NCBI GenBank assembly: GCA_021784495.1
Contig: JAJXSQ010000008.1
Span: 1-17,517, forward strand
DNA from: Myxococcales bacterium
GTDB lineage: Bacteria > Myxococcota > Myxococcia > Myxococcales > Anaeromyxobacteraceae
DNA length: 17,517 nt
Reading direction: 5' to 3'
The notes below the pieces were generated by a model that saw only the letters and a list, made by a program, of their open reading frames with translations, did not search any database and was not told where the DNA came from. Shown piece by piece: positions 10,098 through 16,674 of this stretch. The translations under genes were made by a program, and so were the position numbers. Positions within the stretch are counted from its first letter, which is position 1; each line of letters opens with the position of its first letter.

Positions 10098-10658
10098 TCA
10101 GGCGTCGCCGGCCAGATCCTGCCGGAGCGCCTCGCGCTGCTCGGGGGAGAGGGCGGCCTCGACCCGGAGCGCGGGCAGGTCGCTCCCGACCGCGACCGGG
10201 ACCTGCCCCTGGACGTCGAACCGGAGGTACTGGACCGAGGAGAGCCGGTCGTCCCCCACCTGCCGGGGGTCGAAGCCCGGCCGGACGCGGGCCCCTCCCT
10301 CCAGGGCGAGGTAGAGGTGCGCCGGGAGGCCGAGCCACTCCCGCAGCCGGGCGTCCCGCTCGGCCGGGTCGGGGAGCTCGATGAGGAGGGTCACCCCGAG
10401 CTCCCCCCGGCGGCCGAGGAGCTCGTTGTAGGTCTCGAGCTCGTGCAGGATCTCGGACTCCCGGGTCATCCGCTCCGCGCGGACCATCTCCTGGATCTGG
10501 TAGCGGATGGTGGCGGGGTTCTCGAAGAGGAAGGTGAGCACCCCTCCCACGTGGACCCGCCGGACGCGCTTCGCCTCCATCACCGCCGGGCGGATCTCCT
10601 CCCGGGAGCGCTCGTAGACCTCGAGCGGCAGGATCTCCTCCCTGCGGACCGTCCTCAT
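10098..10658 (-). CDS. DUF3501 family protein
   Basis: A 186-residue soluble protein of unknown function, recognised as DUF3501 from the opening VRREEILPLEVYERSREEIRP, the central VGGVLTFLFENPATIRYQIQEMVRAERM and the following ELETYNELL region. It has no cysteine, haem motif or transmembrane helix, so it is unlikely to carry an Fe-S cluster itself. The ATG at 10658 overlaps the stop of the upstream Fe-S oxidoreductase gene (ATGA), suggesting coupled translation. DUF3501 genes recur beside a rubrerythrin and a CCG-domain Fe-S protein in many proteobacteria, and the same trio is present here. The function is not known; the tight coupling suggests it acts with the Fe-S protein. Confidence 0.88.
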   Translation of the reverse strand: MRTVRREEILPLEVYERSREEIRPAVMEAKRVRRVHVGGVLTFLFENPATIRYQIQEMVRAERMTRESEILHELETYNELLGRRGELGVTLLIELPDPAERDARLREWLGLPAHLYLALEGGARVRPGFDPRQVGDDRLSSVQYLRFDVQGQVPVAVGSDLPALRVEAALSPEQREALRQDLAGDA

Positions 10659-12013
10659 GCCCCCTCCCCTCCGCCCGGGCCGAACCCCTCGCCCCGGTAG
10701 GCGCGGGCCAGGATCGTCACCGGGTGGAGCGGGCGCTTCCCGGCGTGCTGCTGGAACTGCAGCGCGGCGAGCGGGCAGTCGGTCGCCCAGACCTCGGCCT
10801 CGGCCGCCGCCATCGCGTGGAAGGCCTTCTGGCCGATCCGGGCCGACGGCGCGAACCCCTCCACCGTCATGGCGTAGGTGCCGTCGTGCCCGCAGCACTC
10901 CATGACCGTCGCCGCGATGGTCACCCCGGGGATCTTCCGGAGCAGGTCCCGCCCCTTGAAGCCGACCCCCTGGGCGCGGAGGTGACAGGGGGCGTGGTAG
11001 GCGATCCGCCCGCCCGGCGGTGCGCTCCGGAAGTCGACGTTGAAGCGCGGCTCCTCCCGGATCGACCAGAGGTACTCCGAGACGTCCTGCACCGCCGGCG
11101 CCAGCCGGGCGGCCCGCTCCCGGTCCGGCCCCTCGAGGAGGTGCGGCCACTCCCGGCGCATCATCATCGAGCAGGTCGGGTTCACCACCAGCACCTTCGC
11201 GCCCCGCTCGACGAAGGGCAGGAGCAGGTCGAGGTCCACGCGCGCCTGGGCGCGGAGCGACGCCAGGTCCCCCTGCTCCCAGGCGGGCATCCCGCAGCAG
11301 CGCAGCCCCTTCACCACCCGCGCGTCGACCCCGTTCCTGGCCAGGACCTCGAGGACGTCCCGGCCGAGCTCGGGGAGGTTGTGCTGCACGAAGCAGGTCT
11401 GGAAGAGGACGACCTCGCCCCCCGGCTCCGGCCGGACGTGGCCCGCCGCCTCCGCCCAGGCGTCGAAGGGCTCGGCGGCGAAGTCGGGGAGGAGCTTGTC
11501 GCGGTGGACGCCGACCGCCTTCTCCATGAGGATCCGGAAGGGGCGGAGCCGGTTCATGGCGTTGGCGGCGCCGCGGCTCGCCCGCGCCAGCCGGGCCGCG
11601 CCGTCCGGATCGTTGAGCACCCGCATCCGGAGCGTCCGCCCCTTCCCCCGGCGGGCGACGCCGCGGTGGCGGTGGACCAGCCGTGGGAAGTCGAGCTGGA
11701 AGGGGTGACCGTCACGGGGCGTGTAGGGGCACTGGACCTCGCAGAGCTTGCACTGGAAGCAGGCGTCCAGGACCTGCGCCGTCTCGCCGGCGGTGAGCGC
11801 CTGCACCTCCCCGCCGTGGCGGTCGTCGATGAAGGAGAAGAGCGCCGGGAAGCTGTCGCAGTACTTGAAGCACATGCGGCAGGCGTTGCAGATCTCGAAG
11901 GCCCGCGCGACCTCCCCGGCGAGCGCCGCCGGGTCCCAGTAGATGGGCTCCGCCGGGTCGTAGGAGAGCCCCGCGGTCGGGGCGAAGGAGACGCTGGTCG
12001 GGTCGATGCTCAT
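10655..12013 (-). CDS. CCG-domain Fe-S oxidoreductase (GlpC/HdrD-like)
   Basis: A 452-residue Fe-S protein of the GlpC/HdrD group. Two [4Fe-4S] ferredoxin sites lie at C42/45/48/52 and C85/88/91/95. Two CCG (DUF224) domains follow: C207, C239-C240-G and C281 in the first, C343, C373-C374-G and C413 in the second. There is no transmembrane helix and no signal peptide. CCG domains bind unusual Fe-S clusters in heterodisulfide reductases, while in GlpC-like proteins they support electron transfer to quinone or other acceptors. The start is ATG 12013 with GGAG about 12 nt upstream. It lies 111 bp downstream of the rubrerythrin gene and overlaps the DUF3501 gene by 4 bp. It could be the electron donor of the rubrerythrin, which lacks its own rubredoxin domain; that is inference. 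Confidence 0.9.
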   Translation of the reverse strand: MSIDPTSVSFAPTAGLSYDPAEPIYWDPAALAGEVARAFEICNACRMCFKYCDSFPALFSFIDDRHGGEVQALTAGETAQVLDACFQCKLCEVQCPYTPRDGHPFQLDFPRLVHRHRGVARRGKGRTLRMRVLNDPDGAARLARASRGAANAMNRLRPFRILMEKAVGVHRDKLLPDFAAEPFDAWAEAAGHVRPEPGGEVVLFQTCFVQHNLPELGRDVLEVLARNGVDARVVKGLRCCGMPAWEQGDLASLRAQARVDLDLLLPFVERGAKVLVVNPTCSMMMRREWPHLLEGPDRERAARLAPAVQDVSEYLWSIREEPRFNVDFRSAPPGGRIAYHAPCHLRAQGVGFKGRDLLRKIPGVTIAATVMECCGHDGTYAMTVEGFAPSARIGQKAFHAMAAAEAEVWATDCPLAALQFQQHAGKRPLHPVTILARAYRGEGFGPGGGEGA

Positions 12014-12026
12014 GGGGCGAGTCTCC

Positions 12027-12046
12027 GGCGTCCGCGCCCGGACGCC
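12027..12046 (-). other. Hairpin ahead of the Fe-S oxidoreductase gene
   Basis: GGCGTCCG and CGGACGCC form a perfect 8-bp stem with a 4-nt loop. On the minus strand it lies 13 nt upstream of the Fe-S oxidoreductase ATG (12013), ahead of the ribosome binding region. It could stabilise the 5' end of a processed mRNA or affect translation; no known riboswitch or operator class is recognised. Confidence 0.35.
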
Positions 12047-12079
12047 TGCGGTGGGCGTCCCGGCGACGACCCCGCGGCG

Positions 12080-12099
12080 CCCCGGCTCCTCCGCCGGGG
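12080..12099 (-). terminator. GC hairpin downstream of the rubrerythrin gene
   Basis: CCCCGGC and GCCGGGG form a 7-bp stem with a 6-nt loop, 25 nt beyond the rubrerythrin stop. No T-tract follows on the minus strand. It may attenuate or process the transcript between rubrerythrin and the Fe-S oxidoreductase, letting the two be made at different levels. Confidence 0.3.
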
Positions 12100-12124
12100 A
12101 GTGGCTGCCGCGCGGCGAGGCCCG

Positions 12125-12544
12125 TCAGGTGATCGTCTTGAGCATCTTCTCGAAGCGGCCGGCGTGGGACTTCTCGGCCTTCGCCAGCGTCTCGAACCAG
12201 TCGGACACCTCCCGGAACCCCTCCTCGCGCGCGACCTTCGCCATGCCCGGGTACATGTCGGTGTACTCGTGGGTCTCCCCGGCGATCGCCGCCTTGAGGT
12301 TGGCCGCCGAGTCGCCGATGGGCAGGCCGGTGGCCGGATCGCCGACCGCCTTCAGGAAGTCGAGGTGCCCGTGGGCGTGGCCGGTCTCGCCCTCCGCGGT
12401 CTCGCGGAAGTTCATCGCCACCTCGGGGTACCCCTCCACGTCGGCCATCTTGGCGAAGTAGAGGTAGCGCCGGTTGGCCTGCGACTCCCCGGCGAACGCG
12501 TCCTTCAGGTTCTTCTCGGTCTTGCTTCCCTTCAGCTGTGCCAT
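12125..12544 (-). CDS. Rubrerythrin-like diiron protein without rubredoxin domain
   Basis: A 139-residue four-helix-bundle ferritin-like protein of the rubrerythrin family. The expected diiron ligands are E20 (FAGESQANRRY), E53 and H56 (ETAEGETGHAHGH), E90 and E93 (IAGETHEYTDMYP), and E124 and H127 (ETLAKAEKSHAGRF). Classical rubrerythrin has a C-terminal rubredoxin domain with two CxxC motifs; this protein has no cysteine and ends after the bundle, so electrons must come from a separate donor. The family reduces peroxide in the cytoplasm. The ATG at 12544 has a strong GAGGGAAA at 12549-12556. It lies downstream of the DHOD-like gene and upstream of the Fe-S oxidoreductase, all on the minus strand. 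Confidence 0.94.
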   Translation of the reverse strand: MAQLKGSKTEKNLKDAFAGESQANRRYLYFAKMADVEGYPEVAMNFRETAEGETGHAHGHLDFLKAVGDPATGLPIGDSAANLKAAIAGETHEYTDMYPGMAKVAREEGFREVSDWFETLAKAEKSHAGRFEKMLKTIT

Positions 12545-12548
12545 GGCG

Positions 12549-12556
12549 TTTCCCTC
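12549..12556 (-). promoter_or_regulatory. Ribosome binding site of the rubrerythrin gene
   Basis: GAGGGAAA lies 4 nt before the start codon, in a leader of the form CGAGGGAAACGCCATGGC. Almost the same leader precedes the DHOD-like gene (13639-13648), differing by two inserted bases. This fixes both start codons. Confidence 0.7.
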
Positions 12557-12620
12557 GTCGATGCTGCGTGGTCGTCGATCCCGGTGTGCCCCTTCTGGTA
12601 GCGCGCCGGGGACCCGCCGC

Positions 12621-12641
12621 CCGCGCCCGCTTGGGGCGCGG
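12621..12641 (-). terminator. GC hairpin downstream of the DHOD-like gene
   Basis: CCGCGCCC and GGGCGCGG form a perfect 8-bp stem with a 5-nt loop, starting 6 nt after the DHOD-like gene stop (12648). No T-tract follows. It would end or protect the DHOD-like transcript and separate it from rubrerythrin, whose start is about 76 nt further on. Confidence 0.38.
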
Positions 12642-12647
12642 CCGGCG

Positions 12648-13634
12648 TCAGATGTTCTGCGCCAGGATCAGGTGGACGTACTGCGCCCGCTCGAAGGCGC
12701 CGGGATCGGCCACCTCCCGCTGCGAGAGCGTCCCCTGGAACTCGGCGAGCGTCGAGTGGCCCCGCCGGTCCATCCACTCCTCGATGCCGGCCGCGACCGT
12801 GCCGAGGTAGGGCACGCCGTTGCGCACCAGCGCCGACGCGATCTGGACCACCCGGGCGCCGGCCAGGAGCTGCTTGAGCGCCCCGGCGGCGTCGTGGACG
12901 CCGGTGGAGGCGGCGAGGTCGGCCTTCACCCGGCCGTGGAGCAGCCCGATCCAGCGGAGCGGCAGGAGCGCCTCCGCGGGCGAGGAGAGGTTCATGACGC
13001 TGTGGGGGGCGAGCCGCTCCAGGGAGATGTCCGGCTGGAGGAAGCGGTTGAAGAGGACGATCCCCCGCGCGCCGGCGGCGACCAGCTGGTTGGCCACGTG
13101 GGGGAGCGAGGTGAAGTAGGGGGAGAGCTTCACCGCGATGGGGATCTTCACGGCGGCGTGGATCCCGGCGACGATCTCCACGTAGCGCTTCTCGATCTCG
13201 TCCCCGGAGATCGCCGGGTCGGCCTCGACGGAGTAGAGGTTCACCTCGAGCGCGTGCGCGCCCGCCCCCTCGATCTCCCGGGCGTACCCGGTCCAGCTCC
13301 CCGGGGCGCAGCAGTTGAGGCTGGCGATGACCGGGATCCGGAGCGCGGCCCGGGCCTTCTGGACGAGCGCCAGGTACTCGTGGGGGCCGACCCGCTGCGG
13401 CGGGAAGTAGGTGCGCGCCTCCGGGTTCGACTCCGACTGGCGCGCCAGCGCCTCGTCGAGCCGGGTCCCGGCCGCCTCGATCTGCTCCTCGAAGAGGGAG
13501 CGGAGCACCACCGCCCCGGCGCCGTGCCCCTCGGCCGCCTCCAGGTTCTCCACCCGGTTGGACAGGGCGGAGGAGGCGAGGACCAGCGGGCTCGGGAGCC
13601 GCAGTCCCATGAACTCGGTCGACAGGTCGGCCAT
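12648..13634 (-). CDS. Dihydroorotate-dehydrogenase-like flavoprotein (non-canonical)
   Basis: A 328-residue FMN-binding TIM-barrel protein resembling dihydroorotate dehydrogenase but not true PyrD. Fold markers include FMGLRLPSPLVLASSALS at 8-25, IPIAVKLSP with K169 (FMN contact) and STGVHDAAGALKQLLAGA at 243-260 for FMN phosphate. Where class 1 DHOD has NLSCPN, with Cys as the catalytic base, this protein has EVNLYSVEAD (130-139), with Tyr and Ser instead. A vicinal pair C108-C109 occurs in SLNCCAPGSW. DHOD-like proteins of this group are often encoded near pyruvate:ferredoxin oxidoreductase (from memory), but none is visible here. The ATG at 13634 has GAGGGGAAAA upstream and a good promoter at 13665-13693. 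The substrate is unknown. Confidence 0.87.
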   Translation of the reverse strand: MADLSTEFMGLRLPSPLVLASSALSNRVENLEAAEGHGAGAVVLRSLFEEQIEAAGTRLDEALARQSESNPEARTYFPPQRVGPHEYLALVQKARAALRIPVIASLNCCAPGSWTGYAREIEGAGAHALEVNLYSVEADPAISGDEIEKRYVEIVAGIHAAVKIPIAVKLSPYFTSLPHVANQLVAAGARGIVLFNRFLQPDISLERLAPHSVMNLSSPAEALLPLRWIGLLHGRVKADLAASTGVHDAAGALKQLLAGARVVQIASALVRNGVPYLGTVAAGIEEWMDRRGHSTLAEFQGTLSQREVADPGAFERAQYVHLILAQNI

Positions 13635-13664
13635 GGCGTTTTCCCCTCGTGATGGTCTGAGTCT

Positions 13665-13693
13665 CTGTTAGCGGCGACCCTGGCGGATGCCAA
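13665..13693 (-). promoter_or_regulatory. Sigma-70-type promoter for the DHOD-like gene
   Basis: TTGGCA (13688-13693, five of six matches to TTGACA) is followed by exactly 17 bp and TAACAG (13665-13670) as -10. It predicts a 5' leader of about 25 nt ending in the GAGGGG ribosome binding site. This is the best promoter-like sequence I see in the window. The downstream rubrerythrin, Fe-S oxidoreductase and DUF3501 genes could be read through from it. Confidence 0.55.
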
Positions 13694-13756
13694 GCGCGGC
13701 GAACGGCCCCCGACGGGTACAGGGGCGCGCAGGGCGCGAACGCCCGGGCTCGCCGT

Positions 13757-13775
13757 CGCCGGGCGCCGCCCGGCG
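13757..13775 (-). terminator. GC hairpin downstream of the universal stress protein gene
   Basis: CGCCGGGC and GCCCGGCG form a perfect 8-bp stem with a 3-nt loop, 5 nt after the gene's TAG stop (13781). A second small hairpin, GGGCG-TTCG-CGCCC on the minus strand (13732-13745), follows at once. Neither has a T-tract. The pair plausibly ends the stress-protein transcript before the DHOD-like promoter. Confidence 0.42.
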
Positions 13776-13780
13776 CCCCG

Positions 13781-14239
13781 CTAGCTCGCGGCCGTCGGGC
13801 GGACGGTCAGCACCGGGCAGGGGGCCCTCCGGACCACCCGCTCGGCCACCGACCCCATGAGCGCGTGCTGGAGCCCCGTGCGTCCATGGGTGCCGAGGAC
13901 GATCAGATCGGTCCGGGCCTCGCGGGCGAAGGCCAGGATCTCGTGCGCCGGCTCGCCGACCGCGGTCGACGCCTCGGCGCCCGGGTGGCCGAGCCCGGCG
14001 GCGATCTCCTTCCACTCGGCCAGGTGGCGCTTCGCCTGCTCGGCGAGCTCGTCCATCATCTTGGCCGAGGCGACGAAGGAGCCGTCCGGGAAGGTGTAGC
14101 CCGGGACGGGGTAGGCGTGGAGGAGCGTGAGCGAGGCGCCGAACCGCTTCGCGAGGTCGGCCCCCACCTCGAGCGCGCTCCGGGAGGCGTCCGAGAAGTC
14201 GATGGGGACGAGGATCCGCTTCCAGTCGACGCGTGCCAT
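13781..14239 (-). CDS. Universal stress protein (UspA family, ATP-binding type)
   Basis: A 152-residue single-domain universal stress protein. It begins with KRILVPIDFSDASRSALEVG (beta 1, with D14 at the nucleotide site) and carries the complete ATP-binding pattern G-x2-G-x9-G-S at 116-130 (GTHGRTGLQHALMGS), followed by APCPVLTVRP. It is therefore probably an ATP-binding USP rather than the UspA type that lacks this motif. These dimeric cytoplasmic proteins accumulate in stress, starvation or anaerobiosis; the precise role is unknown. The ATG at 14239 follows GGGAGG at 14245-14250 with 5-nt spacing. A 96-bp gap separates it from the receptor-like gene upstream on the same strand. Confidence 0.94.
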   Translation of the reverse strand: MARVDWKRILVPIDFSDASRSALEVGADLAKRFGASLTLLHAYPVPGYTFPDGSFVASAKMMDELAEQAKRHLAEWKEIAAGLGHPGAEASTAVGEPAHEILAFAREARTDLIVLGTHGRTGLQHALMGSVAERVVRRAPCPVLTVRPTAAS

Positions 14240-14335
14240 GGTGGCCTCCCTGTCAGAGATCGTGCCAGGATCCTAACGCGCTCGGCGGGGCAGCGGGTGC
14301 GCCGCGTCCGACCCCGGTGGGTGCGCGACAGTCCG

Positions 14336-15541
14336 TCACCAGCGGTCCAGCTCGCGTCCGCGGTGTCGCTCGCCGGGGTTCTGCCGGCGCACCTCGGCGA
14401 CGAAGGAGCCGACCCGCGCGATCGCCTGGGCCAGGAAGCCCTCGAAGCGGCCGATCTCGTCGTCCGCGGGGCGCTCCAGCCCGAGCTCCGGGCCGTACTC
14501 CCCCCGGGCGAGCCGGTCGGGGAGCCGCTCGAGGACCCGGCTCATCCGGGCGATCGGCTCGAGGACGAGCGCGTCGAGGAGGAAGATCACCAGGGCCGCG
14601 AGGGCGGTGGCGAGGAGCACCACCAGCACCACCACCTGGCCGCGCAGCTCGTCGAGGCCGGCGAGCAGCGGCGTGATGTCGTGGAGGACGACCATCCCGC
14701 CGACCAGGTCCCCCGCCGCGCCGCGCAGCGGGAAGATCCCGCGGGTCATCGTCCGCCCGCCGTCGTGGACCCACTCGATCATCGCCGGCTCCGCGGGGAT
14801 CTGGTCCACCCGGTCGAAGCCGCCGAGCCACCGCGCCGCGTCGGTCGCCCCGGTGACCGCCACCAGCTCCGACCGCTCGCCCCAGGCGTCGGGGTGGCCG
14901 GTCGCGCGCCCCCACGCGGCGCGGTCGAGGGTGCGCTTGGCGAGGAGCAGCCCGTAGCGATCGCCGGTGATCTCCTCGATGCGGGAGAGGAAGACCCAGA
15001 CGTCGGTGGCGAGCTCGAGGTACCCGATGAGCGCGCCGTCGACGCGCCAGGGGCGGACCACCCGCACCGCGTAGGACGACGCCCCGAGCTCGATGGCGCT
15101 CTCCGTCCGGCCCGAGGCCGCCGCCCTCGCGAGGACCTCGCGGTGGACGCGATCGCCGAACCGCTCCGGGTGGTGCACCCGGAGGAAGACCCCCCCGGCC
15201 GGATCGAGGGGGTGGAAGTACCACCGGCCGACGCCGTGCTGGTCGCGGAGGCGGCCGAGCACCGGCGCCGAGAGCGCGAGGAGCGCGCCGCGATCCCGGC
15301 GGAGGAAGGCGGCGGCGATGGGGCGCTCCGCCGCGATGACGTCGAGCAGCGCCGAGAGCCGATCGACCTCGACCTGCTCGAGCCCGGCGAGGGAGGCCGC
15401 CGAGCGCCGCAGGTCCGCGAGCGCCGCCTGGTCCACGGAGTGGCGGTGGACGAACCCCATGAGGAGCGCGGTGGCGACGGCGATGAGCACGAGCCCCACC
15501 ACCAGCGGCACCATGACCTTCAGCCGGATCGAGAGACGCAC
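14336..15541 (-). CDS. Membrane receptor-like protein with periplasmic dCache-like domain and HAMP-like segment, no output domain
   Basis: A 401-residue protein with receptor topology: transmembrane helix 1 at about 8-30, a periplasmic region of about 270 residues, helix 2 at about 302-323, then a cytoplasmic HAMP-like segment (LEPIARMSRVLERLPDRLARG, DEIG at 361-364) ending at 401. The periplasmic part resembles the double-Cache type of MCPs and sensor kinases: FLRVHHPERFGDRVHREVLARA at 119-140 and VRPWRVDGALIGYLELATDV at 162-181. There is no kinase, MCP signalling, GGDEF, EAL or phosphatase domain after HAMP. The start is GTG 15541 with GGGAAG upstream; the open frame reaches further back but those residues are low-complexity. 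The signal and partner are unknown. It is divergent from the NapH-like gene. Confidence 0.82.
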   Translation of the reverse strand: MRLSIRLKVMVPLVVGLVLIAVATALLMGFVHRHSVDQAALADLRRSAASLAGLEQVEVDRLSALLDVIAAERPIAAAFLRRDRGALLALSAPVLGRLRDQHGVGRWYFHPLDPAGGVFLRVHHPERFGDRVHREVLARAAASGRTESAIELGASSYAVRVVRPWRVDGALIGYLELATDVWVFLSRIEEITGDRYGLLLAKRTLDRAAWGRATGHPDAWGERSELVAVTGATDAARWLGGFDRVDQIPAEPAMIEWVHDGGRTMTRGIFPLRGAAGDLVGGMVVLHDITPLLAGLDELRGQVVVLVVLLATALAALVIFLLDALVLEPIARMSRVLERLPDRLARGEYGPELGLERPADDEIGRFEGFLAQAIARVGSFVAEVRRQNPGERHRGRELDRW

Positions 15542-15623
15542 CGCGCCATCTTCCCACCGATCCGCCCCGGCTCGAAGGGAACGGAGCCCGGCGGCGCCGA
15601 CGGCCGCGGGGTCGCCCGGGCGT

Positions 15624-15653
15624 TTGTGGCGGGCGAGCCCGCCCTGGTAGGGT
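15624..15653 (+). promoter_or_regulatory. Candidate promoter with an internal dyad, upstream of the NapH-like gene
   Basis: TTGTGG (15624-15629), an 18-bp spacer and TAGGGT (15648-15653) form a plausible sigma-70 promoter. The spacer and the end of the -35 hold a perfect inverted repeat, GGCGGGC-ga-GCCCGCC (15628-15643), which could be an operator. Transcription would start just before the ATG at 15664, giving a very short leader. Confidence 0.35.
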
Positions 15654-15663
15654 GCGCGGCCGC

Positions 15664-16668
15664 ATGGCATGGCAGAACCCGAGTCGTCGCCTGCCGCAGC
15701 TGCGCTGGGCGATCCAGGGGACCTACCTCCTGTTCCTCCTGTGGGTCGGCGGGCGCTTCGTCCAGTTCGTCGGCGAGGCGACCGGCGGCGGCCCCATCGA
15801 CGCCCCCCGCCCCCCGGCGGTCGAGGCCTTCCTCCCCATCGCCGCGCTCGTCGGCCTCCGGCGCCTCCTCGACACCGGGACCTGGGACGACGTCCACCCC
15901 GCCGGCCTGGCGATCCTCCTCGGCGCGATCGCGACCGCGATCGCCGCGCGCAAGGGGTTCTGCGGCTGGATCTGCCCGGTCGGCACCGCCTCGCGGGCGC
16001 TCGAGGCGCTCGGCCGGCGGACCCTCTGGCGGCGGCGCTGGCCGCGGGTGCCCCGCGCCCTGGACCTCGCGCTCTCCTCGATCAAGTACCTCCTCCTCGC
16101 CTTCTTCGCCCTCGCCATCTTCGTCCGGATGGACGGCGCGGCGGTCGAGGGCTTCCTCCACGGTCCGTACAACCTCGCCGCCGACGCCGAGCTGCTCGCC
16201 TTCTTCCGCTCCCCCTCCGCGGCGGTCGCCGGGACGCTCGGCGCGCTGGCCGCGCTGTCGCTGGTGGTGAAGCACGCCTGGTGCCGGTGGCTCTGCCCCT
16301 ACGGCGCCCTCCTGGGGCTCGCGAGCTGGGCGTCGCCGCTGTCGGTGCGGCGGGATCCCGCCGCCTGCACCGGCTGCCAGGCCTGCACCCGCGCCTGCCC
16401 GGCGGAGATCCCGGTGCACGGGCGGCTCCGGGTCCTCTCCCCGGACTGCACCGGCTGCCTCTCCTGCGTGGCCGCGTGCGGCACGCCCGACTGCCTGACC
16501 GTCACCCGGCGCGGCGCGCGGGGGCTGCGGCCGCTCCTCGCCCCGTCCCTGGTGGTGGGCACCCTCCTCGGCGCCTGGGCGCTGGCGCGCCTCACCGGCC
16601 GCTGGGAGTCGGCGGTGCCGGCCGAGGCCTTCCGGCGGGCCTACCAGGCGATGGGGCTCGGCGGCTAG
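15664..16668 (+). CDS. NapH/RdxA-like membrane 4Fe-4S ferredoxin
   Basis: A 334-residue membrane-bound polyferredoxin of the NapH/NosR/CcoG (RdxA) group. About five hydrophobic helices carry two CxxxCP motifs, C100/C104 in CGWICPVG and C207/C211 in CRWLCPYGALLG. A cytoplasmic ferredoxin domain has C235/238/241/245 and C262/265/268/272, enough for two [4Fe-4S] clusters. A final transmembrane stretch is at about 291-310. Such proteins move electrons between the quinone pool and redox enzymes, or serve copper-oxidase maturation in CcoG. No nap, nos or cco genes lie adjacent, so the partner is unknown. I chose the ATG at 15664; a GTG at 15652 would add four residues. It converges with apt, with 6 bp between the stops. 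Confidence 0.88.
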   Translation: MAWQNPSRRLPQLRWAIQGTYLLFLLWVGGRFVQFVGEATGGGPIDAPRPPAVEAFLPIAALVGLRRLLDTGTWDDVHPAGLAILLGAIATAIAARKGFCGWICPVGTASRALEALGRRTLWRRRWPRVPRALDLALSSIKYLLLAFFALAIFVRMDGAAVEGFLHGPYNLAADAELLAFFRSPSAAVAGTLGALAALSLVVKHAWCRWLCPYGALLGLASWASPLSVRRDPAACTGCQACTRACPAEIPVHGRLRVLSPDCTGCLSCVAACGTPDCLTVTRRGARGLRPLLAPSLVVGTLLGAWALARLTGRWESAVPAEAFRRAYQAMGLGG

Positions 16669-16674
16669 GCGGCG

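Noticed and set aside
14252..14267. Sigma-54-like TGGCACG upstream of the universal stress protein gene (minus strand)
   Set aside because: The -24 element matches, but the -12 reads CTGA rather than TTGC. A start from it would fall on the ribosome binding site, leaving no usable leader.
15652..15663. GTG at 15652 as the start of the NapH-like gene
   Set aside because: It has no ribosome binding site and overlaps the proposed -10. The ATG 12 bp later gives a typical NapH-like N-terminus, but this is not certain.
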